From NCBI RefSeq assembly GCF_039538365.1, contig NZ_BAABCA010000004.1, positions 372,001 to 436,000 of the forward strand: 64,000 nucleotides of DNA. Reading direction: 5' to 3'. Positions 24,455 through 31,948 of the stretch are shown one piece after another. A program made the translations under genes and the position numbers. The notes beneath the pieces are model-generated. The model did not search any database. It was not told where the DNA came from and was given only the letters and a program-made list of their open reading frames with translations. The stretch's first letter is position 1; every line of letters starts with the position of its first letter. Source of the DNA: Postechiella marina. Its GTDB lineage: Bacteria; Bacteroidota; Bacteroidia; Flavobacteriales; Flavobacteriaceae.

Positions 24455-24508
24455 AGAAAACAAAGTGGTATTAGTAAAAAAAGAGGTTTTAGTAAAAAAT
24501 TAGGCTAA
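24455..24508. repeat. Three tandem 18-bp boxes, candidate AraC sites
   Basis: AGAAAACAAAGTGGTATT (24455-24472), AGTAAAAAAAGAGGTTTT (24473-24490) and the weaker AGTAAAAAATTAGGCTAA (24491-24508) follow one another without gaps. They lie 78 bases upstream of the crotonase gene; the third overlaps the stop codon of the AraC gene. Confidence 0.65.
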
Positions 24509-25363
24509 ATTGGCTCTAAAAGCACTTAAACTGGTGCCTTTATAGCTTTGAAACGTTTTGTTTAAATGACTAGAATCTGTAAAACCGAGTTCTGCTGCGA
24601 TTTCGGAATATTGCAAATCGGTATATTTTAGTCTGGTTTCTACCAATTTTAATTTGTAGTTGATGATGTACTTTTTTAAAGACACATCGGTATGCTTTTT
24701 AAAATATTCACTGATGTAATTATCTGCCATATGAAATTCTTCTGCTAAACTTTTAGTAGATAACAATTCTGAATTATAAATATTAGAATGAATGTAATTT
24801 ATAATTTGTTGAATTTTAGACGATTTCACTTCTTTTACAGAATCGGAAGTATTTATGAATTGAATATTTCGAGCAATAAGATGTAAAATAACTGATAATG
24901 AATTTTGAATGATAAAGATATCAAAGGATTGTTTATTTAGATATTCAGTTGCTACCATGTTTACTAAAGCGACTAAATGCGAACGATCTGCTTCGGTTTC
25001 AAACTGCATTTCACGAAGTTCGTGGCTTTCGCTATTTAAGATTTCTTCAATTTTACGAAACCAATTGTTAACAGGTAATGTTTCATTTTGCGAAGCTGTA
25101 TTTCTAAAAAAACTCTTTAAAAACTTAATGGCTACCGTAGAAGTTTCTGTTTCTGGATTTAGAATATAAATATCATCTGGAATAAACACAAAAATGCTAT
25201 TGGCTGTATAATTTACTGTTTTACCATTAATTTTTATGGTTCCTGAACCTTCTTCGAAATAGACGATTTCAAAAAAACGAATGGTTGTGTACTGGCAAAA
25301 CTCAAAAAATGTTTGTTTTTTATATTGCGCAATCACAATGTTTTCAATAATAGTTCTTGGCAT
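24500..25363 (-). CDS. AraC-family transcriptional regulator
   Basis: 287 residues. A cupin-like N-terminal domain (EEGSGTIKINGKTVNYTANSIFVFIPDD) and an AraC-type C-terminus ending YSEIAAELGFTDSSHLNKTFQSYKGTSLSAFRANLA. It closely resembles the regulator at 37449-38345. It lies 2 bases after the flavoprotein gene, so it is the last gene of the UBP-flavoprotein-AraC unit, and its own 3' end overlaps tandem boxes in front of the next operon. I infer that it controls the genes with these boxes. Confidence 0.85.
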   Translation of the reverse strand: MPRTIIENIVIAQYKKQTFFEFCQYTTIRFFEIVYFEEGSGTIKINGKTVNYTANSIFVFIPDDIYILNPETETSTVAIKFLKSFFRNTASQNETLPVNNWFRKIEEILNSESHELREMQFETEADRSHLVALVNMVATEYLNKQSFDIFIIQNSLSVILHLIARNIQFINTSDSVKEVKSSKIQQIINYIHSNIYNSELLSTKSLAEEFHMADNYISEYFKKHTDVSLKKYIINYKLKLVETRLKYTDLQYSEIAAELGFTDSSHLNKTFQSYKGTSLSAFRANLA

Positions 25364-25365
25364 AG

Positions 25366-27021
25366 TTAAGAGTTTTTAATGGCTGTATTTGTAAATTTTT
25401 CTTGAGCTAGAAACTTATGAATATCGCTAACTACAATGGAGCCCTCGCCCACAGCGGAGGCTACACGTTTTACAGAACCAGATCGCACATCGCCAACTGC
25501 GAAAAGCCCAGGCAAACTAGTTTCAAAAGTATAAGGTTTTCTTTCACTAAACTCTGGCTCACTATTTAAAGCATTATTGCAAATGGTAAGTCCGGTATGC
25601 ACAAAACCTTTTTCATCCGTATCAATAATATTATCGAGCCATTCGGTACATGGTTTTGCTCCAACAAAAGTAAATAGATATATAATTTCGTTTTTTACCA
25701 AAGCATCTTTTTGCTTTATTTCTACCTTTTCTAAATAGGTATCGCCTTCTACTTTTACAACATTACTATTGGTTAGAACTTCTATATTCTCGCAAGCAAT
25801 AATTCTTTGCACTAAGTAGTCGCTCATTTTAGCTCCTATATCTTCATTTCTAATAATCACATATATTTTACTGGCAAAATTAGCTAAAAAAAGAGCAGCC
25901 TGTCCTGCAGAATTACCACCACCTACAATACCGATTTCTCCATTTTTGCACATATTGGCATGCATGGAAGTTGCACTGTAATAAATTCCTGAGCCTTCAA
26001 ATTTCTGAATTCCTTCTAATGGTAATCTTCTATAAGCAGCACCAGTAGCAGCGATAACGCTTTTGGCTTTTAATGTAGACGTGTTACTCGCATGAACATA
26101 ATAAAGATTATCTTTACACTCAATACCTTCCACACGATGTGGTACAGAAATAGTACAGCCAAACTTTTGAGCTTGAATGTATCCGTTGTTTGCTAGATCC
26201 CTACCAGAAATACCTGTAGGAAAACCTAAGTAATTTTCAATTTTAGAACTTTTTCCTGCTTGCCCTCCAGGAGAATTACTATCAATGGTTAACACTTTTA
26301 ATCCTTCTGAAGAAGCATAAACACTTGCTGCTAAACCTGCAGGTCCTGCTCCCACCACTAGAACATCATAAACTTCATCATCTAATTTTATTCTAACACC
26401 TGAACACTCTCCTATTTCATCAATTGACGGACGAATAGCAATTTCATTCTGACTGTTAATTAAAACAGGTAGGTCTTCTGTAGTGAGGCTAAATGTTTCT
26501 AACAATTGAACAAGCCCCTCTTCTTTATCAGAATCTATAAACTTGTACCAAATGTCATTCTTATCCATAAAATCACGAATCGCATAGGTTTCGTTAGAAT
26601 GCTCTGAGCCAATAAGTTTTATACCTTGTACATTATTCTTTAAAGCATCTTCACGTAGTAGAAACGCATTGAGCAGCACATCACTAATATCACTAAATTT
26701 GGCAATAGCACTTTTAAGTTTTTCAGGATTTATTCTAATAAGCTGCGTGTTTTCTAATGTTTCTCCACAAACACCAACTGTACGATGCGATAATATACTA
26801 CTCGATCCTGAAAATTGATGTTTTCTGTGTATGGTAATATTATCATCTTTTTTATCAGGATCAATAATTTTAATTCCTCCTGCAAGCACCACGAAAAAAT
26901 CGTAATGCTGATCTCCAAAATCTAAAACTACCGTAGGTTTCTCATAAAACTCAATGGTTCCGTAAGCTTTTAACTTCTCTACTTGTAAATTTGTAAGTTC
27001 GGGAAATTTTGGATCAATCAT
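25366..27021 (-). CDS. cNMP-binding-domain flavoprotein, thioredoxin reductase-like
   Basis: 551 residues in three parts: a cyclic-nucleotide-binding-like domain (about 10-120), a small thioredoxin/glutaredoxin-like domain (about 130-205) and a thioredoxin-reductase-like FAD/NAD(P)H module (about 217-545: VVGAGPAGLAA, TIDSNSPGGQAG, IVGGGNSAGQAA, GLFAVGDVRSG). The redox-active CATC of thioredoxin reductase is replaced by Ser349-Ala-Thr-Ser352, so it cannot use that disulfide. From memory this substitution and the adjacent UBP zinc finger gene are usual for this subfamily, whose function is not known to me. Confidence 0.85.
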   Translation of the reverse strand: MIDPKFPELTNLQVEKLKAYGTIEFYEKPTVVLDFGDQHYDFFVVLAGGIKIIDPDKKDDNITIHRKHQFSGSSSILSHRTVGVCGETLENTQLIRINPEKLKSAIAKFSDISDVLLNAFLLREDALKNNVQGIKLIGSEHSNETYAIRDFMDKNDIWYKFIDSDKEEGLVQLLETFSLTTEDLPVLINSQNEIAIRPSIDEIGECSGVRIKLDDEVYDVLVVGAGPAGLAASVYASSEGLKVLTIDSNSPGGQAGKSSKIENYLGFPTGISGRDLANNGYIQAQKFGCTISVPHRVEGIECKDNLYYVHASNTSTLKAKSVIAATGAAYRRLPLEGIQKFEGSGIYYSATSMHANMCKNGEIGIVGGGNSAGQAALFLANFASKIYVIIRNEDIGAKMSDYLVQRIIACENIEVLTNSNVVKVEGDTYLEKVEIKQKDALVKNEIIYLFTFVGAKPCTEWLDNIIDTDEKGFVHTGLTICNNALNSEPEFSERKPYTFETSLPGLFAVGDVRSGSVKRVASAVGEGSIVVSDIHKFLAQEKFTNTAIKNS

Positions 27022-27032
27022 TTATTATTGGA

Positions 27033-27300
27033 TTAGTAAGTTACAAAAGCCTCGTCTTTATAGCTCCAAAGCCATCTTTCATTAAATTCTACCGAACTAA
27101 TAACTGGATGACCTATGGCTTGAAAATGCGCTGTAACGTGCTTGTTTTTAGAATCGTCGCAACAAAGTGTAACACCACATTCTTGACAAGTTCTTAAGTG
27201 CACCCAGGCATCGCCAAGTTTTACACATGCTTCACACACCTGCTTGGTCGCAGTTTTTAATTCTGAAAATATCAGTTATATGCTTGCAGGCGGTTTTCAT
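27033..27300 (-). pseudogene. UBP-type zinc finger protein, apparently frameshifted near its start
   Basis: The open frame from GTG 27239 gives 68 residues with the zinc-binding CxxC, CQECG, CCDDS and three-histidine pattern of UBP-type fingers and the ending ERWLWSYKDEAFVTY. Upstream, ATG 27300 opens MKTACKHITDIFRIK, which looks like the missing N-terminus with the first Cys-x-His ligands, but in another frame. A run of five As (minus strand, plus 27254-27258) separates them; four As would join them into one protein of 88 residues. Either a true frameshift or a homopolymer error. Precedes the flavoprotein gene by 11 bases. Confidence 0.7.
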
Positions 27301-27305
27301 CATAA

Positions 27306-27327
27306 CAAATATAAAAACGTTTTTATA
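27306..27327 (-). promoter_or_regulatory. 18-bp perfect palindrome over a candidate -7 box
   Basis: TATAAAAACGTTTTTATA (27310-27327) is a perfect palindrome. It overlaps TATATTTG (minus strand, 27313-27306), a candidate -7 box just upstream of the UBP zinc finger start. A repressor bound here would block the UBP-flavoprotein-AraC unit. No good -33 element is seen. Confidence 0.5.
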
Positions 27328-27414
27328 ATATAGTTTTTATAAATTTAACAAAAGAACTTGACAACTCCCTCCTAAACCCCATTGTTTACCTGAATATTTG
27401 TTTTTAAATACAAA

Positions 27415-28521
27415 TTATCTAAATGAAACACCTTCTGCAAGGGGTTTAAACTTGAAAATGTAGAAAGGTTTAGTAGATTGATCTTTTCCATCGTTAAAAA
27501 CTGCGCCTTTATTTACCTGTGCTGCCGAAACATACATGTACCCATCTAAATGATTGTAACTAACACCATCTGGCCAAACCATATTTTCATTTGAAGTCAT
27601 CGTTTTTACACTTTTATCTTTGGCTAAAACAACAGCAACACTATTAGTTTCTAAAGCAGTTAAATAAATATTTCCTTTTTTATCTATTGACATTCCTCCA
27701 TTGTTTGGTTTTTCAGAATAGGTTTCAATTTTAGAATCTAAATCTTCATCTGTAAAAGTTTCGTTAACTAAATCAAGCGTTTTAATTCTGTAGATTTTTG
27801 TTCCGTTTAACGGTCCATAATAAATATACTCAAAATCTTTATCTGCTGTAATTCCGTCGTTACCAACCAATAAATCCTTCTCATTAACTGCTAAATGTTT
27901 GCCTTTAATAACAGTTGGTGTGTTTTCTGGTTTAGTAGTACGCGTACCCTCTAAAATACGACGCGTTTTTCCGGTTTTCATGTCTACAATTATGAAAGCT
28001 GCTTGACTTCCGTCGCCTCCATTACCAATGCCTTCATCTGCTATAATAAAATAACCATGTTTGGTATCGACAACCATATCGTTAGGTTGTGCAATTTTTG
28101 GAACCGAAGATTTTGGTAAGTAATAAATACGCTCTAATTTATTAATTTTGGTATTCCAACCTACAATTTTAGGCGTTACATTATTACGTTGTGCCATATC
28201 TATCATCCAAATAATACCGTTTTCATCGTTACGAATACCCAAGACATTACTTAAATAGTTGTCGTCTGTGTTTCTTGGTGTATTCCACGCTTTATTTGGA
28301 AACGGTTTGCTTTCTTTGGTTTTTGCATCCATTATCATCACGCGATTTTCGGGTGCAAAAAAGGGATGATGACTATATACCAAATCTCCAGTATTAGTAA
28401 ACGTGATGTTACCAACTGCTTGATTTGTTGTTGCAAAAGTTTCCGCTTCAGTCAGTGTGTTTTGGGAATTTACAGTCATTACTGAAGCGAATAGTAATAT
28501 TATGAAACTTAAGTTTTTCAT
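27415..28521 (-). CDS. Exported MRJP/yellow-like beta-propeller protein
   Basis: 368 residues with an N-terminal signal peptide (hydrophobic to about residue 19, SQN after it). The body matches major royal jelly/yellow-related proteins: IWMIDMAQRN, QPNDMVVDTKHGYFIIADEGIG, NGGMSIDKKGNIYLTALETN, MVWPDGVSYNHLDGYMYVSAAQ. Propellers of this clan are related in fold to SMP-30 lactonases. Insect yellow proteins act on dopachrome, but bacterial roles are unknown. Last gene of the nitroreductase-MDR-cupin-DUF4437 unit, 2 bases after DUF4437. Confidence 0.8.
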   Translation of the reverse strand: MKNLSFIILLFASVMTVNSQNTLTEAETFATTNQAVGNITFTNTGDLVYSHHPFFAPENRVMIMDAKTKESKPFPNKAWNTPRNTDDNYLSNVLGIRNDENGIIWMIDMAQRNNVTPKIVGWNTKINKLERIYYLPKSSVPKIAQPNDMVVDTKHGYFIIADEGIGNGGDGSQAAFIIVDMKTGKTRRILEGTRTTKPENTPTVIKGKHLAVNEKDLLVGNDGITADKDFEYIYYGPLNGTKIYRIKTLDLVNETFTDEDLDSKIETYSEKPNNGGMSIDKKGNIYLTALETNSVAVVLAKDKSVKTMTSNENMVWPDGVSYNHLDGYMYVSAAQVNKGAVFNDGKDQSTKPFYIFKFKPLAEGVSFR

Positions 28522-28523
28522 GA

Positions 28524-29357
28524 TTATTTTACCTCAAACTCTCCATTACTTCTAATGTAAAGAACCGTTTCTTTTTCTGCTGAAATGATTGACGTTGCAT
28601 TTTCCTCAGCACCAAAATAAGATGGCGCATTTAATTCTTTTTTATCTTCTTTTTTAGAAAACTGATGTGAAATTCCTCCAGAAATAACCACAGCTCTAAA
28701 ATTAGGACTTAAGTTTTTGATTTTTCCTTTAAAACCAGCTGGTAATTTTATTAACGATGCACGTAATTGATTCTTTTCGTGACTTCCCCATAAAAAAGCG
28801 GTTTGTACATTACTTTTTGAAGCAACCCATTGGATGTCGTTAGCATTTAACCAAACCAAGTTTGTTTTATCAACATTTACAGGTCTTTCACCATTATCAA
28901 AAGCTTCAGATGTTGGTTTTACTAAATACGGACCTTCTTGAATATCTAAAAACGCCATATTTTCGTTATCATCAGCAGCAGTAATATGCGCTTCGCCTGC
29001 TGGTTGTTGCCAATAAGAACCTGCTGGAAGCCATTGTTTTTCTGCATTTTCATCGTCATTATGTAATAAGCCTTTAATGACTACACCACGATATGTAATG
29101 TTGTGAATGTGTGGTGGCGAAGAAAATCCTTTTTTGAATTTTACTAAGAAACCAGCTGGTTCGTTTTTGGTTCGGTCTCCCCAAAGTTTCCCTGCTGCTG
29201 GACTTTTATCTCCTCGTAACGGATTTAACCAACCCCATTCTACGTTGTCTGCGGTTACTACTTCGTTTACAGACTTAATATCATCTGTTGTTGGTGTTTG
29301 TGCGTTTGCAAAAATACCAACAACTAATGCTATTGCGATTAGGATATTTTTTTTCAT
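28524..29357 (-). CDS. Exported DUF4437 bicupin protein
   Basis: 277 residues with signal peptide (cleavage near ANAQ, residue 20). Two cupin halves: about 35-150 (PAGFLVKFKKGFSSPPHIHNITYRGVVIKG, PAGEAHITA) and about 165-277. The first has His residues in PHIHN and EAH that could bind metal; the second lacks an obvious His set. Matches DUF4437, whose function is unknown. In an operon with another exported cupin and an MRJP-like propeller, so all three probably act together outside the cytoplasm. Confidence 0.78.
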   Translation of the reverse strand: MKKNILIAIALVVGIFANAQTPTTDDIKSVNEVVTADNVEWGWLNPLRGDKSPAAGKLWGDRTKNEPAGFLVKFKKGFSSPPHIHNITYRGVVIKGLLHNDDENAEKQWLPAGSYWQQPAGEAHITAADDNENMAFLDIQEGPYLVKPTSEAFDNGERPVNVDKTNLVWLNANDIQWVASKSNVQTAFLWGSHEKNQLRASLIKLPAGFKGKIKNLSPNFRAVVISGGISHQFSKKEDKKELNAPSYFGAEENATSIISAEKETVLYIRSNGEFEVK

Positions 29358-29377
29358 GTCTTTTATGTTTTAATAAT

Positions 29378-29854
29378 TTATTTTTTTGTTTTCTTTAAGT
29401 AATCTGGTAACTCTTTAGATAGCCAATCTTGACGGACAGGAACGTGCACATCTAAATCTACCGTTTCTTCTAAAGCCCAAAACTCGTGAGGAACATTTTC
29501 AGGAAAAACAATAACTTCTCCTGCTCCAACTTCTACAAACGTTTCTTTTCCGTCAATAATAGTTTTTATTTTAACCTTACCAGACATAATATATGTAATT
29601 TGCTCGTTAGGATGTTTATGCCAAGGAATATGCGCGCCTTTTTCTAAATTAAAGATGGTCATTTGTCCCTTTTCTCCGTGAAACCACTTGCGTTTTATGC
29701 CTTTCCCGATGGTTTCCGATTCCATATCATCAAAATTGAAATGCTGTACTTTTGACGTTGCTACAGAATCTATTGTTGTAACTTGTGCAGTAACTGTATT
29801 GCTTGCAAATAATGCTGTTACTGCTAGTATTGCTAATACGTTTTTTAATTTCAT
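29378..29854 (-). CDS. Exported single-domain cupin protein
   Basis: 158 residues with signal peptide (hydrophobic to about residue 22). Cupin motif 1 is HIPWHKHPNEQITYIMSGKVKI (three His plus Glu) and motif 2 is VIVFPENVPHEFWALE, a complete metal-binding set. It may be a dioxygenase or isomerase, or a simple binding protein. Lies 80 bases after the MDR gene and 20 before DUF4437, in the nitroreductase-propeller unit. Confidence 0.82.
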   Translation of the reverse strand: MKLKNVLAILAVTALFASNTVTAQVTTIDSVATSKVQHFNFDDMESETIGKGIKRKWFHGEKGQMTIFNLEKGAHIPWHKHPNEQITYIMSGKVKIKTIIDGKETFVEVGAGEVIVFPENVPHEFWALEETVDLDVHVPVRQDWLSKELPDYLKKTKK

Positions 29855-29934
29855 ATTTATTTTTTTAATATAAATGACAATTCAAGTTTTAAAATTCACC
29901 CAAATTGATATTTGTTTTTAATCTAAATTGAATA

Positions 29935-30942
29935 CTAAAATCCTTCTAAAACAATTTTGCCTTTTGCTTTACCTGTTTCTAAAAATGCGTGTGCTTTTCT
30001 AAGATTTTCTGCATTAATAGTTCCGAAGTTTTCTCCTAAGGTTGTTTTAATGATTCCGTTGTCTATAAGCTTAGAAACTTTGTTTAAAATGTTATGCTGC
30101 TCAATCATATCCTCCGTCTGGAACATAGAACGAGTAAACATTAACTCGATATGCGTAGACACTGCTTTACCTTTAAAAGGCATCACGTTTAATGTTTTTG
30201 GATCATCAATAAAACCAAATTTACCTTGAGGTTTAATTAGTTTTACAATTTCATCCACATGATGTTCTGTAGCATTTAAACTCACTACATATTCTGGTGC
30301 AGATAAATTGTATTTTTCAAACTCTTCGCTCAACTTATTTCTGTGATTGATTACTGTATCTGCACCCAATTCTTTTAACCAATTGGTCGTTTCTTCGCGA
30401 GAAGCAGTACCAATAATGTTTAATTTTGTCAGTTTTTTAGCCAGTTGAACCAATATAGAACCCACACCACCAGCAGCACCAATAACTAAAATAGATTTGT
30501 TTGCACCCTCTTTAGATACTTGCAATCTATCAAACAACATTTCGTATGCTGTAAGTGTTGTTAATGGTAAAGCAGCTGCTTCAGCATAGGATAAACTTGA
30601 AGGTTTTTTACCAACAATGCGCTCATCTACCAACTGAAATTCAGCATTACTCCCTTGACGTGTCAAATCACCTGCATACCAAACTTCATCTCCTACATTA
30701 AACAAGGTAACATCTTCACCAATTTCCTTTACAATTCCGGTTGCATCCCAACCAATAACACTCCATTCTCCATCTGGAGCTGGTTTGTTAGCTCTAACTT
30801 TGTAGTCTACAGGATTTACAGAAATGGCTTTAATTTCAACCAAAACATCTCTTCCTGTTGCTTTAGGCGTTTCTACTTCTATATCTTGTAAAGAATTTAC
30901 GTTGTCTATTGGTAAATTCTCTTTGTATCCTATTGCTTTCAT
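29935..30942 (-). CDS. MDR family oxidoreductase (zinc-type alcohol dehydrogenase-like, ZADH)
   Basis: 335 residues. NPVDYKVRANKPAPDGEWSVIGWDATGIVKEIGEDV, then ILVIGAAGGVGSILVQLAKKLTKLNIIGTASREETTNWL, with the AAGGVGS cofactor loop. No zinc ligand cluster is visible. Close relatives are annotated as quinone or enone reductases. Follows the nitroreductase gene by 22 bases. The third MDR enzyme in this region and the most diverged in sequence from the other two. Confidence 0.85.
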   Translation of the reverse strand: MKAIGYKENLPIDNVNSLQDIEVETPKATGRDVLVEIKAISVNPVDYKVRANKPAPDGEWSVIGWDATGIVKEIGEDVTLFNVGDEVWYAGDLTRQGSNAEFQLVDERIVGKKPSSLSYAEAAALPLTTLTAYEMLFDRLQVSKEGANKSILVIGAAGGVGSILVQLAKKLTKLNIIGTASREETTNWLKELGADTVINHRNKLSEEFEKYNLSAPEYVVSLNATEHHVDEIVKLIKPQGKFGFIDDPKTLNVMPFKGKAVSTHIELMFTRSMFQTEDMIEQHNILNKVSKLIDNGIIKTTLGENFGTINAENLRKAHAFLETGKAKGKIVLEGF

Positions 30943-30964
30943 CTAACTTAAACGTTTTTTGAAA

Positions 30965-31624
30965 TTATATTACAGTGAAAATTTCACTTTCTGGCAACCT
31001 AGATTTTGGTGTTTTTTCAGTTGAATTGAAATCTGAATCAGCATGATATCCTAAAGACACAGCAACTAAAGAAGTGTATCCTTTTTCTCTTAATCCGAAT
31101 TCTTCATCTAAAGCTTTTACATCAATACCTTCCATTGGTGTAGCATCAATACCTAAACTAGCAACACCTAATAAAAAGCTACCAATGTTAAGGTATACTT
31201 GCTTTTCCATCCAATGCTGTTGGTCTTTTAAATCGTATTTATGAATACCAGCAAATGTTTTTACAGCACCTAAAAATCCGTTTTTAATATCTTCATTTGG
31301 GAATCTTCCATCTTTATCTTCGGTATCTGCAATATGTTGGTAATATGCATCATCTGCATCTGTTTTTACACAAAATAAAACTACAGCTGAAGCATTGGTT
31401 ACTTTAGGTTCGTTAAAACTGAAAAAACCTTGTGTTCCTTTTGCAACGCGTGCTTTACCTTCTGTAGTTTCCGCAACTATAAAGTGCCAAGGTTGCAGGT
31501 TAACACTAGAAGGACTCATTCTTAACAAGTTTTTGATTTCAGCCATATCTGCTTCAGATATTTTTTTGGTTGCATCGTATTCCTTAGTTGTGTATCTCCA
31601 GTTTAAAATTTCTTTTAAATTCAT
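30965..31624 (-). CDS. NfsB-like NAD(P)H-dependent nitroreductase
   Basis: 219 residues from the ATG at 31624, giving MNLKEILNWRYTTKEYDATKKISEADM; a longer frame adds 32 residues without family similarity. Very similar throughout to the nitroreductase at 19161-19814 (SPSSVNLQPWHFIVAETTEGKARVAKGTQGF, GIDATPMEGIDVKALDEEFGLREKGY), so the two are recent paralogues. FMN enzyme for nitro compounds, quinones or enals. First gene of the five-gene operon; two boxes of the AGTAnAAAA type lie about 70 bases upstream. Confidence 0.88.
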   Translation of the reverse strand: MNLKEILNWRYTTKEYDATKKISEADMAEIKNLLRMSPSSVNLQPWHFIVAETTEGKARVAKGTQGFFSFNEPKVTNASAVVLFCVKTDADDAYYQHIADTEDKDGRFPNEDIKNGFLGAVKTFAGIHKYDLKDQQHWMEKQVYLNIGSFLLGVASLGIDATPMEGIDVKALDEEFGLREKGYTSLVAVSLGYHADSDFNSTEKTPKSRLPESEIFTVI

Positions 31625-31692
31625 TTTTATGTTTTTTTTGAGCTGATTAATAATTACTCTGCAAAGGTATATACACACACATCTTTTTTTAG

Positions 31693-31735
31693 TGTACAAA
31701 AAAAGGTAATACAAGTACAAAAAGAGGTTATTTAT
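31693..31735. repeat. Two direct-repeat boxes, candidate AraC sites
   Basis: TGTACAAAAAAAGGTAAT and AGTACAAAAAGAGGTTAT repeat with a 21-base period (GTACAAAAA at 31694 and 31715). The second agrees at 16 of 18 positions with the box at 24473-24490. They lie about 70 bases upstream of the nitroreductase start. Confidence 0.55.
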
Positions 31736-31901
31736 GGGTTTTTTCTTAAAATTTTCATAAAATGGGTAAAAATAACGGTTTTTTCACGCTTAAACATACA
31801 TTAACTAAATGTTAAACCTTTATTAATACAAGATTTATTCTGTTAAAATTTCTTAAAAAATGGTGTTTGTTTTATTTTTAACTGTATCTCTCTCAAAAAA
31901 A

Positions 31902-31924
31902 AAGCAGCAATAAAATTGCTGCTT
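31902..31924 (-). terminator. Intrinsic terminator of the aldehyde dehydrogenase gene
   Basis: A 10-bp perfect stem (31902-31911 with 31915-31924, loop AAA) is followed on the minus strand by nine Ts (31903-31895). Strong form. Confidence 0.85.
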
Positions 31925-31948
31925 AACTATTTGTTTGAATTGAAAACA

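Larger units (their letters stand above)
31625..31948. other. 324-base region without a gene
   Basis: Holds the upstream region of the nitroreductase operon with two direct-repeat boxes (31693-31735) and the terminator of the aldehyde dehydrogenase gene (31902-31924). Between 31740 and 31895 the sequence is AT-rich and I see no reading frame or other element. Confidence 0.7.

Noticed and set aside
24455..24508. Short CRISPR-like array
   Set aside because: The 18-bp units are contiguous without spacers, and no cas gene is nearby; AraC-type operators explain them better.
31625..31720. N-terminal extension of the second nitroreductase
   Set aside because: The extra 32 residues overlap the operator boxes and have no counterpart in the paralogue at 19161.
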